Source: CADEDH01 sp963732695 (GTDB taxonomy: Bacteria > Actinomycetota > Acidimicrobiia > Acidimicrobiales > SZUA-35). From it: a stretch of DNA of 64,000 bases. Positions 32,702 to 41,763 of the stretch are shown piece after piece. Below the pieces are notes generated by a model. That model saw nothing but the letters and a program-made list of their open reading frames with translations. It did no database searches and had not been told where the DNA came from. Location: contig CAVTAP010000001.1 in assembly GCA_963732695.1 (NCBI GenBank), positions 124,001-188,000 on the forward strand. The letters run 5' to 3'. The stretch's first letter is position 1. The number at the start of each line of letters is the position of its first letter. The translations under genes were made by a program, and so were the position numbers.

Positions 32702-33559
32702 ATGAGCCCACCTTCAGCCCCCGCCGACGAGGTGTCGGAGGCCGACTTCCTGGCCCTGCAGCGCCTCATGCTGGAGCAGAGCGCCATCCTGTTGGACCGC
32801 GGCCGGTCGTATCTGGTCGACGCCCGCCTCCTACCGGTGGCCCGCCGCTACCAGCTCCCCGGTATCACCGAGCTGATCCGGGCCCTGCGCCCCGGCGACC
32901 ACCCCCAGCTGATGGCCGACACGGTCGACGCCCTCACCACCAACGAGACCTCGTTCCTCCTCACCCCGGCCACGATGGAGGCCCTGGTGGAGCGGGTTCT
33001 GCCGGAGATGGTGGCCGGCCGCGACCCGGCCCGGCCCCTCACCCTGTGGAGCGCCGCCTGCTCCAGCGGCCAAGAGCCCTACTCGTTCGCCATCCTGCTC
33101 CGCCAGCACCATCAGGGCCTGGTCGAGGCGGGCCAGGTGCGCATGCTCGCCTCCGACCTGTCGCCCACGATGGTCATGCGCTGCGCCGCTGGCCGGTTCA
33201 GCCGGATCGAGGTGCGCCGGGGGCTCCCCACCGACCTGCTCGACCGGCATTTCGTGCGTGACGGGCGCGACCATGTGGCCGTCGACGAGCTGCGGGCCAT
33301 GCTGTCGCCCCTGGTGATCAACCTGGTGCAGCCCTGGCCCGGCATTCCCCGCTGCGATCTGGTGATCCTTCGCAACGTGCTGCGGTTCTTCCCCCAGCCC
33401 GTCCGCTACCAGGTGATCGAGCGGGTGCGGCGCACCGCGCTGGCCCCCGGAGGCCGACTCCTGCTGGGACCCGACGACCCGATCCTGGGGCCATCCGAGG
33501 GGTTCGAGCCCGTCGGCCCGTCCCCCCTGGCCTGTTACCGACTGGCGGAGGCGGCGTGA
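32702..33559 (+). CDS. cheR: CheR chemotaxis methyltransferase
   Basis: 285 residues from ATG 32702. The N-terminal helical domain (FLALQRLMLEQSAILLDRGRSYLVDARL, TNETSFLLTPATMEAL) contacts receptors. The SAM-binding domain has LWSAACSSGQEPYSFAILL, MLASDLSPTMVMRCAAGRFSRIE, CDLVILRNVLRFFPQP and APGGRLLLGP. CheR methylates glutamates on MCPs for adaptation. The usual NETxFFR motif reads NETSFLL. The HDOD gene begins at the overlapping TGATG at its stop, so both are translated together. Confidence 0.9.
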   Translation: MSPPSAPADEVSEADFLALQRLMLEQSAILLDRGRSYLVDARLLPVARRYQLPGITELIRALRPGDHPQLMADTVDALTTNETSFLLTPATMEALVERVLPEMVAGRDPARPLTLWSAACSSGQEPYSFAILLRQHHQGLVEAGQVRMLASDLSPTMVMRCAAGRFSRIEVRRGLPTDLLDRHFVRDGRDHVAVDELRAMLSPLVINLVQPWPGIPRCDLVILRNVLRFFPQPVRYQVIERVRRTALAPGGRLLLGPDDPILGPSEGFEPVGPSPLACYRLAEAA

Positions 33560-34432
33560 TGTACCACACCTCGAACCTCGACTTCCACCACCACCTGCTC
33601 AGCCTGGCCGAGGCCATGAAGCCGCTGCCGACCACGGTGTGCCGGCTGGCGGCCCTGATCGCCGACGAGCACAGCCAGATCGCTGACGTGGTGGGCATCC
33701 TGCGGGAGGACCCGTCGCTGGTGGCGGCCCTGCTCCGCCAGTCCAACTCGGCGTCGTCGGCCCCCGCCTCCGAGATCGTGACGGTGGAGGCCGCCATCGT
33801 GCGCCTGGGCCTGGCCCGGGTGCTGGCCATCGCCACCCACACCGCCATCGGGACCCAGCCCCAGGAGGCCCTGGCCGCCTACGAGCTCGCCCCGGGCCGG
33901 CTGTGGGACCACTCGGTGCGCGGTGTCGTACGTGGCCGAGGCCATCTTCCGCCGTACCCCCCGCAAGCTCGGTCCGGAGGTGGTCACCGCCGCCCTGCTC
34001 CACGACATCGGCCAGATCGTGCTGGACAAGGTGCTCGACCCGGCCCACTTCCACCTCGCCCGCAACGCCCACGTGCTGGTCACCACGGCGGAGCGGGAGC
34101 TGGTGGAGGTCGACCACGCCGAGCTCGGCGCCATGCTGCTGGAGCTGTGGGAGATCCCGGCCACCATCGCCGACGCCGTCCGCTACCACCACGACCCGAG
34201 TAGCGACGACGACGTGGCGGCCCACGTGGTGCAGGCCTCCAACCTCCTGATCCACGCCCTCGACGACGATCCCGACAAGATCAGCCGGTTCGAGCGGGAG
34301 GCCGACGAGGAACGCCTTCGCCAGTCGCTGGCCCTCCTCGAGGTCGACCGGCGCGACATCGTCGACCGCTCGCTCGAGCTGTTGCGGCGGGCCGGGCTGC
34401 TGTCCGACGGGGACAGCGCCATCGAACTCTGA
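33559..34432 (+). pseudogene. HDOD-domain signalling protein, one frame break
   Basis: Start ATG 33559 overlaps the cheR stop. The first ~122 residues (FHHHLLSLAEAMKPLPTTVCRLAALIADEH, VVGILREDPSLVAALLRQSNSA, VTVEAAIVRLGLARVLAIA) are a clear HDOD N-terminal half, reaching LWDHSVR at about 33920. An extra G at 33920-33923 then shifts the frame; removing it continues VSYVAEAIFRRTPRKLGPEVVTAALLHDIG to the stop at 34432. HDOD proteins are non-hydrolytic HD-like regulators linked to chemotaxis and c-di-GMP signalling. As given, the second half could start only at internal codons near 33923. Indel or true decay is undecided. Confidence 0.8.
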
Positions 34433-34514
34433 TCGTTCGGGGGCTGGCGCTCCCGCCGCCCTTCGGGCGCCCCCATCGCCGCCGGGGCCCCATCCCCGTC
34501 GGGCGGCTTCGCCG
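34433..34514. repeat. Intergenic hairpin cluster C with TTC triloops
   Basis: CGCCC-TTC-GGGCG (34457-34469) and GCGGC-TTC-GCCGC (34503-34515) lie between the convergent HDOD and DUF4242 genes; the second overlaps the DUF4242 stop codon. Same design as clusters A and D. Confidence 0.5.
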
Positions 34515-34799
34515 CTAGGCGTTGGCGGTGGTGGGGTCGATCATCTTGCCCACCTCGGTGACGATCGAGGCCGGGAACCCGCTGCGCTCGGCGTGCTCGT
34601 CGATAAGGGCGGCATCGTCGGCCACGTAGACGCAGAAGGTCTTGTCGCCGGCCACGTAGCTGTGCTCCCACTGGATGTGCTTGCCTTCGCCCTGCATGGC
34701 GCTGAGCACACCGTTGGACTGCTGGGCGGCGGCCCGCAGCTGATCCCGCTCGGCCGAGCCGATCTCCGGGATGTCACGTTCGATCATGAAGCGGCGCAC
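34515..34799 (-). CDS. DUF4242 family protein (SCO4226-like)
   Basis: 94 residues from ATG 34799. The protein matches the small ferredoxin-fold DUF4242 family: RRFMIERDIPEIG at the start, WEHSYVAGDKTFCVYVADDAALIDEHAERSGFP with the conserved His-Ser-Tyr and Cys-Val-Tyr, and a terminal EVGKMIDP. SCO4226 of Streptomyces binds nickel; whether this one does is inference. It sits between the HDOD gene and the end of the flagellar operon and is probably transcribed independently. Confidence 0.85.
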   Translation of the reverse strand: MRRFMIERDIPEIGSAERDQLRAAAQQSNGVLSAMQGEGKHIQWEHSYVAGDKTFCVYVADDAALIDEHAERSGFPASIVTEVGKMIDPTTANA

Positions 34800-34892
34800 A
34801 GGTACCCCCCAGGGTCTGGATTGGCGTCGAAGGCTCGGAGCCTACTCGGGGCCGGGATCGGCCTGCCGGGGATTTGGCCACGGGCCCAGACG

Positions 34893-34933
34893 CGGCAGGA
34901 CCCAGCCTGACGCGCTCAGGCTGGGACCTGCCG
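34893..34933. terminator. Strong hairpin downstream of flgE (end of flagellar operon)
   Basis: CGGCAGG-A-CCCAGCCTGA pairs with TCAGGCTGGG-A-CCTGCCG around loop CGCGC: 17 of 18 positions paired with one A/A mismatch. It lies 55 nt beyond the flgE stop on the transcribed strand. No U-tract, as usual in GC-rich genomes, but this is the strongest stem in the region and the natural end of the 11-kb operon. Confidence 0.7.
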
Positions 34934-34987
34934 TGCTCACCTCACACCCAGGGAAGAGGGGCGTGAGAGATCAGGTACCTCGGAGGA

Positions 34988-36226
34988 TCATCGCTTCAGG
35001 CTCACGATCTCCTGCAACATCTCGTCGGACGAGGTCACGACCCGGGAGTTGGCCTGGAAGCCGCGCTGGGCCCGGATGAGGGCCGTGAACTCCTCGGCCA
35101 GGTCGACGTTGGACATCTCCAGCGTGCCGGCGGCCATCGCCCCCCGACCCCCCGTGCTGGTGGCCCCGATCTGGGCCAGGCCTGAGTTCGGTGTGACCCG
35201 CCAGTTCGAGCCGGTCACCCGCTCCAGGCCCTCGGGGTTGGAGAAGCTGGCCAGGGCCAGCTGGCCGATCGGCTTCACCAGGCCGTTGGAGTAGGAGCCG
35301 ACGATCACACCGTCACTCCCCACCCGCAGCGACTGGAGCGTGCCGGCGGCCGAGCCGTTTTGGGTCACGGCGGCCACCGACGAGTCGCCCCCGTACTGGG
35401 TGATGCGGCGCTCGCCGTCGCCCCCGATGGTCAAGGTGACGGCGCCGAGTCCGGGGATGCCGCCGGCGGCGATGTCGATGCCGAAGTCCGCCGGCGAGGT
35501 CAGCTCACCGTTGGCCCCGAAGGTCAGGACGTTGTCGGCCAGGACGATCGGCACCTGCGCGGGCCCGTAGGTGGCCGACACCGTCCACTCGTCGTCGTTG
35601 GTCTTCTCCAGGGTGAGGTCGATGTCGATCGGGTTGCCCTGCTCGTCGAACACGCCCAGGCCGGTGAAGTACTGTGCACCGACGGCGGAGTCGGAGCTGA
35701 GGTTGCCGCCGAACTTCACGTCGCTCGTGACCACCGGCGGGTTCTGCTCCCCGATCGGGATCCGCATGGCCCCTGGCGCCCCGCCGACGTCGATCCGACC
35801 GAACTGGTCGGCGTTCCAGCCCTGCACCAGGCCGCCCTCGCTGTTGGCAAGGCGGCCCGTGGCGTCGAGGAAGAAGGCACCGGACCGGGTGAACATCTGC
35901 TCGCCGCCCTGGTCGATCATGAAGAAGCCGTCGCCCTGGATGGCCAGATCGAGATCGCGGTTGGTGACATGGAGCGAGCCCTGGCTCAGGTTCTGGGCGA
36001 TGGCGGCCACCGCCACCCCCAGGCCGATCTGATCCGGGTTGGTACCACCCAGCCTGGTGGTCGGGGTGCCGGCGCCGTGGATGGTCTGGCTCAGCACATC
36101 CTGGAATAGCGCCTCGCTCCGCTTGAACCCGGTTGTGTTGACGTTGGCGATGTTGTTGCCGACGACATCCATCATCATCTGATGGCTGCGCAGGCCCGAC
36201 ACCGCGGCGTACATGGAACGGATCAT
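34988..36226 (-). CDS. flgE: Flagellar hook protein FlgE
   Basis: 412 residues. Rod/hook signature at the N-terminus, MIRSMYAAVSGLRSHQ then VGNNIANVNTTGFK; FlgE-type D1 region LDLAIQGDGFFMI; and a C-terminal MSNVDLAEEFTALIRAQRGFQANSRVV followed by QEIVSLKR. The protein forms the extracellular universal joint. The start ATG overlaps the flgD stop by 4 bp. It is the last gene of the operon and is followed by a strong hairpin. Confidence 0.93.
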   Translation of the reverse strand: MIRSMYAAVSGLRSHQMMMDVVGNNIANVNTTGFKRSEALFQDVLSQTIHGAGTPTTRLGGTNPDQIGLGVAVAAIAQNLSQGSLHVTNRDLDLAIQGDGFFMIDQGGEQMFTRSGAFFLDATGRLANSEGGLVQGWNADQFGRIDVGGAPGAMRIPIGEQNPPVVTSDVKFGGNLSSDSAVGAQYFTGLGVFDEQGNPIDIDLTLEKTNDDEWTVSATYGPAQVPIVLADNVLTFGANGELTSPADFGIDIAAGGIPGLGAVTLTIGGDGERRITQYGGDSSVAAVTQNGSAAGTLQSLRVGSDGVIVGSYSNGLVKPIGQLALASFSNPEGLERVTGSNWRVTPNSGLAQIGATSTGGRGAMAAGTLEMSNVDLAEEFTALIRAQRGFQANSRVVTSSDEMLQEIVSLKR

Positions 36227-36837
36227 GGCTGGGGGGTCTCCTGGGGTTCGGTGGCGGGGGTGGATGCTGGGGTGGCGGATGGCGGACTGGCGGCGGGCGG
36301 GGTGGCAGCGGGCGGAGTGGCGGCGGGGCTGGTGGTGAGCGCCGGGGCGCCGACCGAGACGATCTCGTTGAGGTGGACCACGCCCTTGTCGGTATCGAGG
36401 ACGACCTCGCCCGAGACGAGCTTGCTCCGCAGCACCACGGCCTCGACCGGGGCGCCGTCCTGGATGGCCGACACCGAGCGGCCGACCATGGCCGAGGCGG
36501 TGGTGAGCGACGTCACCAGGGCCGTCGACTTCCCCTGCTCGGTCAGCTGGTCGAGCTTCTCCACCATGGTGAACTGGGCCGTGGTGGCGATGAACTCCTC
36601 GGAGCTGCTGGGATTCATGGGGTCCTGGTACTTGAGCTGGGCCACCAGCAGCTTGAGGAAGGCGTCCTTGTCGAGCGTGCTCGACTGGGCGTCGGTGGTC
36701 TTGACCCCCGACGAGCCGGCGAAGTTCGTGGCGTCGAGGCGCGAGCTGCCGGCCGTCGGGTTGGTGCCGGCGGCGGTCGCCGTCTGATAGGCCATCGGCA
36801 CGGTGGCGCCGGCCCGTGCGGTCACGAGATCAGCCAT
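36223..36837 (-). CDS. flgD: Flagellar hook cap/assembly protein FlgD
   Basis: 204 residues. The N-terminal FlgD motif DKDAFLKLLVAQLKYQDPMNPSSSEEFIA with FTMVEKLDQL is diagnostic. The middle LVSGEVVLDTDKGVVHLNEIVSVG is a shortened Tudor-like region. The tail is Ala/Pro/Thr-rich with repeated PPAATPPAA. FlgD caps the growing hook and is discarded after assembly. Located between fliK and flgE, as in many hook operons. Confidence 0.92.
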   Translation of the reverse strand: MADLVTARAGATVPMAYQTATAAGTNPTAGSSRLDATNFAGSSGVKTTDAQSSTLDKDAFLKLLVAQLKYQDPMNPSSSEEFIATTAQFTMVEKLDQLTEQGKSTALVTSLTTASAMVGRSVSAIQDGAPVEAVVLRSKLVSGEVVLDTDKGVVHLNEIVSVGAPALTTSPAATPPAATPPAASPPSATPASTPATEPQETPQP

Positions 36838-36894
36838 TGGTGCTGCGCTCCTTGTCGTGAGACCTCGGAGGGTCGGGGGGAGTGGGGTGAGGGG

Positions 36895-38679
36895 TCACAG
36901 GGCCAGGTCCACGGTGGCGGCCGAACGGCGGCGGGCGGCGGCCCGGAGGGCCTCGGCCCGGCCGGCGTCGAGCCGGGGGTCGGTCGATCCCAGGCTGGAG
37001 CGGCCCGAAGCGGCGGGCTGGCGGCCGGAGCCGGTGGTGGCACCGGCCCCGTCCCGGCCCGGGCCGCCGTCCGGGGAGGCGCCCGAGCCCAGGCCGATGT
37101 CGATGGCGGCGCCCCGGAGGCCGCTGCCGGTGAGCTCGTCGGCCAGCTGGTGACGCTGCTGCTCCAGCTGCTGGGCGGCGGCGCGGCTCTCGGCCACCAG
37201 GGCCACGGTCGTGCCGGCCACGCCGGTGGTGACCGTGACCGTGAGCGAGCCGAGATGGTCGGGCCGCAGGCGGATGGTCATCTCGTGGTTGCCCTCGGCC
37301 GTGAGCCGCACGGCGTTGAGGGCCCGCTGGACCTGGCGCCACAGGGGATCGGCTCCTGCCGACCGGGTGGTGCCGGCGGCCGGGGTCGGGGCCGGGGCCG
37401 AGGCGGGAGCCGGGGCCGGGTCGCCGTTGAGGGCGGCGGCCAGCCGGCCATCGAGCGGGTTGGGCTGGCCCTCGGCCCGGTCAGCCGGGCCGGGGCCGGC
37501 ACCGGTGCCCCCTGGACCCTCCGCCCGGTCGGCGGCACTGCCCGCGGAGCGGGCCGGCGGGGCCGAGGTGACGGCCGTGGGGGCGGCTGGCATCGCCGGC
37601 GAGGCGGCGGCCGCCGCCAGGGCGCTGAGCGGCCCGCCGGTGGGGGGTGCCGGTTGGGTCGGCTCGTCGGCGCCGGTTGCGGCCCGGCCGGGGGTGGCGC
37701 CCGTGCCCTCGGCGGTGCCGTGGTCGCCTCCGTCATCGGTCGCGGTCCCGTCCCCGGTGGTGGCGCCGGTGGTGTCACCCGTGGGGTCGGTGCCGGTCGG
37801 GTCGGTGCCGGTCGGGTCGGTGGCGGTCGGGTCGGTGGGGGCCGCCGCGGTGCCCCCGTCGCCAGCGGCGACAGGAGGTTCGGTGGTCCCGGCGGTGGGG
37901 GTGGGGACCTCGAGGGCGCCCTCGGTGGCACCGTCGGCGGGGGAGCCGCCGGCGACGGCGGGGTTGGCGGCCGCGGCTCCGGTAGCGGTGCCGGGCAGGG
38001 GAGTGGTGCCCGGCTGCACGGCGGGTGAGAGCGGCGGGGCGGCGCCGGCGGGGGATCCGCCGCGGGGGTCGGCCGGGCCGGCTGCGGGGTCCAGGGCCCG
38101 GAGGCCGTCGGTGCCGGTGCCGTCGCCGGCGCCGGCCGCCGGGTCGGCGGTGGCGGCTGGGGGCGCGGCGGCTGAGGCCTGGGCGCTCACGGTGGCGGCG
38201 TTGGCTGCGGTCGGGTCGGTGCCGGCCCCATCGGTGGCCGGCCGCTCGGCGGGCGTGGCGTCGGTGGCGGCCGGGTCGACCCCGTCGTGGCCGGGCCTGA
38301 TCCGTGTCGGGGCGGCCCCGGGCGTCGTCTCGCCGGTCGGCGCGTCGGGGGCCGATCGGGGCGGGCCGGGACGACGGGCGCCCGGGGCCGCACCGACCGG
38401 CCGGCGGCCATGATCGACGCGACGGTCCCGGCCGGCGCCCCGCCCGGCCTCGGGACGGCCAGTCCGGTCAGTCCGGTCGGGCCGGTCAGTCCGGTCGGGC
38501 CGGTCGGGTCGGTCGGGTCGGGCGGCCTGATCCAGTGCGTCGTGGAAGCGGCGGGACCGGTCGGCGCCGGCCGGGTCGGTCGGGCCACCGGTGCCGGGCC
38601 GGGCCCGGCCGGCGTCGGGGCGGCCGGCCGGGGCCGCCGGGGCGGGGAGCGCCGCCAGGGAGGTGGCGTCGGAGCTCAT
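36895..38679 (-). CDS. fliK: Flagellar hook-length control protein FliK
   Basis: 594 residues from ATG 38679, which overlaps the upstream stop by 4 bp; the frame is open further upstream but only in the shadow of that gene. The conserved C-terminal domain (residues ~430-520) shows LRPDHLGSLTVTVT and LRGAAIDIGLG, the FliK switch-domain pattern. The first 420 residues are a highly repetitive, disordered Ala/Pro/Thr/Asp linker, including PDRPDRTDRT and repeated TDPTG, consistent with the molecular-ruler part. Position between the hydrolase and flgD supports the call. Confidence 0.85.
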   Translation of the reverse strand: MSSDATSLAALPAPAAPAGRPDAGRARPGTGGPTDPAGADRSRRFHDALDQAARPDRPDRPDRTDRPDRTDRTGRPEAGRGAGRDRRVDHGRRPVGAAPGARRPGPPRSAPDAPTGETTPGAAPTRIRPGHDGVDPAATDATPAERPATDGAGTDPTAANAATVSAQASAAAPPAATADPAAGAGDGTGTDGLRALDPAAGPADPRGGSPAGAAPPLSPAVQPGTTPLPGTATGAAAANPAVAGGSPADGATEGALEVPTPTAGTTEPPVAAGDGGTAAAPTDPTATDPTGTDPTGTDPTGDTTGATTGDGTATDDGGDHGTAEGTGATPGRAATGADEPTQPAPPTGGPLSALAAAAASPAMPAAPTAVTSAPPARSAGSAADRAEGPGGTGAGPGPADRAEGQPNPLDGRLAAALNGDPAPAPASAPAPTPAAGTTRSAGADPLWRQVQRALNAVRLTAEGNHEMTIRLRPDHLGSLTVTVTTGVAGTTVALVAESRAAAQQLEQQRHQLADELTGSGLRGAAIDIGLGSGASPDGGPGRDGAGATTGSGRQPAASGRSSLGSTDPRLDAGRAEALRAAARRRSAATVDLAL

Positions 38680-39932
38680 GAGCGGTCCTTCCAGGCCTCG
38701 AGGACCTTGTGCACGTAGGCCTTGGTCTCCCGGTAGGGGGGCACGCCGCCGTAGCGGGCCACGGCTCCCCGGCCGGCGTTGTAGGAGGCGACGGCCAGCT
38801 CGGTGGACCCGAACCGGTCGAGCGAGGTCCGCAGATAGCGGGCGGCCCCGTCGATGGCGGACGCCGGGTCCCAGGGGTCGACGCCGAGCTCGGCGGCGGT
38901 GGCCGGCATGAACTGCATGAGGCCCTGGGCCCCGGCCGGGCTCTTGGCGTTCGGGTCGAAGCCCGACTCGGCCTGGGCGATGGCGGCCAGGAGCTTGGGG
39001 TCCACGTTCCACCGGCGGCCGGCGTCGGCGAACAGGGCCTGGTAGCGCTGCTCGGCCGGCCCGGCTTGCCATGCCGGTGACGGCGAAGGCGGCTGCGTCG
39101 GAGCCGAGGGCGCGGCCACCGAGACCGCCGGGGTGTCGCCGCCGGGGGTGGGCCCGGCGGAGTCGGTGGGGGTGATGATGCGGCGGATGGAGCCGATCGG
39201 CCGGTCGATGGCCTCGACCTTCACCACCTCGCCCCGCTTGGGGGCGTGCAGCATCTTGCCGTCGCCCACGTAGAGGGCCACATGGGTGACGGGGTGGCCG
39301 AAGGTGAGGATGTCGCCGGGGAGGGCCTGGTCGATCGAGTCGACCGGGACGCCCATCGTGGCCTGGTTGCGGCTCCACTTCGGGATGTCCACCCCGGCCT
39401 GGCGGTAGGCGAGCTGGATCAGGCCCGAGCAGTCGAGGCCCTTGTCGGGGTCGGTGCCACCCCACAGGTAGGGGACACCGAGGTACTTCTCGGCCGCCGC
39501 CACCACGGCTTCGCCGGGAGTGGCAGGTTCGCCGGGAGTCACCGGATCGCCGGGGGTCGCCACCCCACCCGCCGCCGCCGGATCACCCGTGGCGTCGAGC
39601 GCGATGCTCGGCCCGGCCGGGCTGGAGATGTCGGTGCCGAGGGCACCCAGCAGGCCGGCCGGCAGGGTGGTCCCGGCCAACAGCGGCCAACCGCCGTCGG
39701 CGTCGACGCCCAGGGCGTCGGCCAACAGGGCTTCGGGCGAGGTGGCGGCGCCGGTGGCCGAGCCCGATCGGGCATCGGCCAGCACCGTGTCGAACGACGA
39801 TCCGGACGCCGTGCCGCCGACGGTGGTGACCGGGCGGGCGGCGCTCAGGCCGAAGCGGGCCTGGATGGCGGCGATCCGCTCCGGCATGTACGCCGCCCCG
39901 GCGGAGGGGCCGAAGCCGAAGGGGCCGCTCAT
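38676..39932 (-). CDS. Flagellum-linked peptidoglycan hydrolase: NlpC/P60 plus lytic transglycosylase
   Basis: 418 residues from ATG 39932. An N-terminal disordered region (1-135) precedes an NlpC/P60 domain (VVAAAEKYLGVPYLWGG, catalytic Cys in KGLDCSGLIQLAY, His in HVALYVGDG). A Pro-rich linker leads to a C-terminal SLT domain (AAIAQAESGFDPNAKSPAG with catalytic Glu, then GLMQFMPATAAELG and AVASYNAGRGAVARYGG). It probably opens peptidoglycan for the flagellar rod, the job FlgJ does in proteobacteria. No signal peptide is visible; it may use the flagellar export gate. Coupled by 4-bp overlaps to fliJ and fliK. Confidence 0.88.
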   Translation of the reverse strand: MSGPFGFGPSAGAAYMPERIAAIQARFGLSAARPVTTVGGTASGSSFDTVLADARSGSATGAATSPEALLADALGVDADGGWPLLAGTTLPAGLLGALGTDISSPAGPSIALDATGDPAAAGGVATPGDPVTPGEPATPGEAVVAAAEKYLGVPYLWGGTDPDKGLDCSGLIQLAYRQAGVDIPKWSRNQATMGVPVDSIDQALPGDILTFGHPVTHVALYVGDGKMLHAPKRGEVVKVEAIDRPIGSIRRIITPTDSAGPTPGGDTPAVSVAAPSAPTQPPSPSPAWQAGPAEQRYQALFADAGRRWNVDPKLLAAIAQAESGFDPNAKSPAGAQGLMQFMPATAAELGVDPWDPASAIDGAARYLRTSLDRFGSTELAVASYNAGRGAVARYGGVPPYRETKAYVHKVLEAWKDRS

Positions 39933-40411
39933 CGGACCACGCTCCCCGCCGCTTCCACGGCTCCCGACCGCGGAGCGGGGGCCTGAAGGGCACCGGCGGG
40001 GGGCCGGCCGGCCCGGCTCGTCACCAGGTCCTGCCATTCGGCGTTCTCGGCCAGCCGGCGCCGCGTCAGCAGGCCCGTGTCGAGCCGCTCCACCAGCTTC
40101 TCCAGCGACTTCACCCGGAGCCGGGCGTCGTGCCAGGAGGCCTCGGCCTTCGCCGCCTCGGCGTCCAGACGGTCCCGGGCGGTGTCGAGCATCCGCTGGT
40201 GGCGGAGCCCGGCCTGGGCCAGCAGGCCCCGCAGGGCGGGGTCGGCGGTGGCGGCCAACAGATGTCGGGTCCGCTCGGTCTCGGCCGCCATGGCCGCCTC
40301 GGTCTCCCGCACCTGCTGGCGGGCCTGGAAGGCGGCCAGCTTCAGCCCGTCCTCCACCTGCTGGGCGGCCCGGGTGGCCCGCACGGCGCGGGCCTTGCGG
40401 GCGGCGCTCAC
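39929..40411 (-). CDS. fliJ: Flagellar export chaperone/stalk protein FliJ
   Basis: 160 residues from GTG 40411, which overlaps the fliI stop (GTGA). Sequence similarity to FliJ is weak, as usual, but the gene position directly after fliI and the almost entirely coiled-coil character support it (KLAAFQARQQVRETEAAMAAETERTRHLL; LRVKSLEKLVERL). FliJ bridges the FliI ATPase ring and the export gate. The last ~25 residues are Pro/Ala-rich. Confidence 0.75.
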   Translation of the reverse strand: MSAARKARAVRATRAAQQVEDGLKLAAFQARQQVRETEAAMAAETERTRHLLAATADPALRGLLAQAGLRHQRMLDTARDRLDAEAAKAEASWHDARLRVKSLEKLVERLDTGLLTRRRLAENAEWQDLVTSRAGRPPAGALQAPAPRSGAVEAAGSVVR

Positions 40412-41763
40412 CGGACACCCCCGGCCGGGCCGTCGCCGGTGCCGTCGTCCAGCACGGCAGCCAGCATCCGCCAGGCCTCGCCGGCCGCGGTCAGCTCGTG
40501 CAGGGGCTGGCGGGTGAACTCCTCGAGTTGGCCGTGCAGGGCCACGGCCCGGTCGATCTCGGCGTCGGCCCCGGCGGCGTAGGCCCCGATCTCGATCAGA
40601 TCCCGGGCCCGGTCGTAGGTGGCCAGCAGCCGGCGGGCCTGAGCGGCCAGGGCCCGCTGCTCGGCCGTGCACACCGAGCTCACCACCCGGGAGGCCGAGC
40701 GGAGCACGTCGATCGAGGGGAAGTGGCCGGCGTTGGCCAGGTCCCGGCTGAGCGAGATGTGGCCGTCGGTGATCGAGCGCACCGTGTCGCCCACCGGGTC
40801 GTTGAGGTCGTCGCCCTCCACCAGCACGGTGTAGAAGCCGGTGATCGAGCCCGAGGCCGAGGTGCCGGCCCGCTCCAGCAGCCCGGGCAGCAGGCCCAGG
40901 GCCGAGGGCGGGTAGCCCCGGGTGGTCGGCACCTCGCCGGCGGCCAGGCCGATCTCCCGCTGGGCGATGGCGAAGCGGGTGACGCTGTCCATCAGCAGGT
41001 TGACGTCCATGCCCTCGTCGCGGAAGCCCTCGGCCACCCGGGTGGCGAGGTAGGCGGCGTTGCGGCGCACCAGGGCCGGCTGATCCGACGTGGCCACCAC
41101 CACCACGGAGCGGGCCAGGCCCTCGGGCCCGAGGTCGTTCTCGATGAACTCCCGCACCTCACGGCCGCGTTCGCCCACCAGGCACAGCACGCTGCACTCG
41201 GCCTCGGTTCCCCGCACCAGCATCGACAGCAGGCTCGACTTGCCCACCCCCGAGCCGGCCAGGATGGCCACACGCTGGCCCCGACCCGACGTGAGCAGGG
41301 TGTCGAGCACCCGCACCCCAACCTGGAGGGGCTGGGTGATGCGGGGGCGTTCCAGGGCGGCCGGCGGGGCGTGGTGGATGGGCACGGCGGTGCTGGTGTC
41401 GAGCGGGGGGCCGTCGTCGAGGGGGCGGCCCAGGCCGTCGAGCACCCGGCCGAGGAGCTGTCGGCCGGTCGCCACCTGCATCTGGCGACCGGCCGACAAG
41501 ACGGGTTCTCCCACCCGGCGCCCACGGAGGTCGCCGTAGGGGAGAACCGTGGTACGGGAACCGGCGGCCGCCACCACCTCGGCCAACACCGGTTCCGTCG
41601 CCCCGATCATGACGAGGTCTCCCACACCCACGGGGAGCCCCACCACATCGGCCTGTGACTCGAGGAGTCGTTCCACCCGGCCCACCAGCCGGGGGCGGGC
41701 GGCGGCCACGATGCCGGCCAGCACCGCCGGCGACACGGGCCCCGGAGCCAGCATCGGGCTCAT
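40408..41763 (-). CDS. fliI: Flagellum-specific ATPase FliI
   Basis: 451 residues. F1-beta-like ATPase: Walker A GSGVGKSS at 170-177, GERGREVREF, Walker B VNLLMDSVTRFA, then GEVPTTRGYPPS and GSITGFYTVLVEGDDLNDP, all standard for FliI and type III secretion ATPases. It energises and orders substrate delivery to the export gate with FliH and FliJ. It overlaps both neighbours by 4 bp. Confidence 0.95.
   Translation of the reverse strand: MSPMLAPGPVSPAVLAGIVAAARPRLVGRVERLLESQADVVGLPVGVGDLVMIGATEPVLAEVVAAAGSRTTVLPYGDLRGRRVGEPVLSAGRQMQVATGRQLLGRVLDGLGRPLDDGPPLDTSTAVPIHHAPPAALERPRITQPLQVGVRVLDTLLTSGRGQRVAILAGSGVGKSSLLSMLVRGTEAECSVLCLVGERGREVREFIENDLGPEGLARSVVVVATSDQPALVRRNAAYLATRVAEGFRDEGMDVNLLMDSVTRFAIAQREIGLAAGEVPTTRGYPPSALGLLPGLLERAGTSASGSITGFYTVLVEGDDLNDPVGDTVRSITDGHISLSRDLANAGHFPSIDVLRSASRVVSSVCTAEQRALAAQARRLLATYDRARDLIEIGAYAAGADAEIDRAVALHGQLEEFTRQPLHELTAAGEAWRMLAAVLDDGTGDGPAGGVR

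Noticed and set aside
32086..32787. Ser/Gly-rich minus-strand ORF opposite the acidic LiaF-like tail
   Set aside because: Low-complexity antisense of GAGCCC repeats; not a credible protein.
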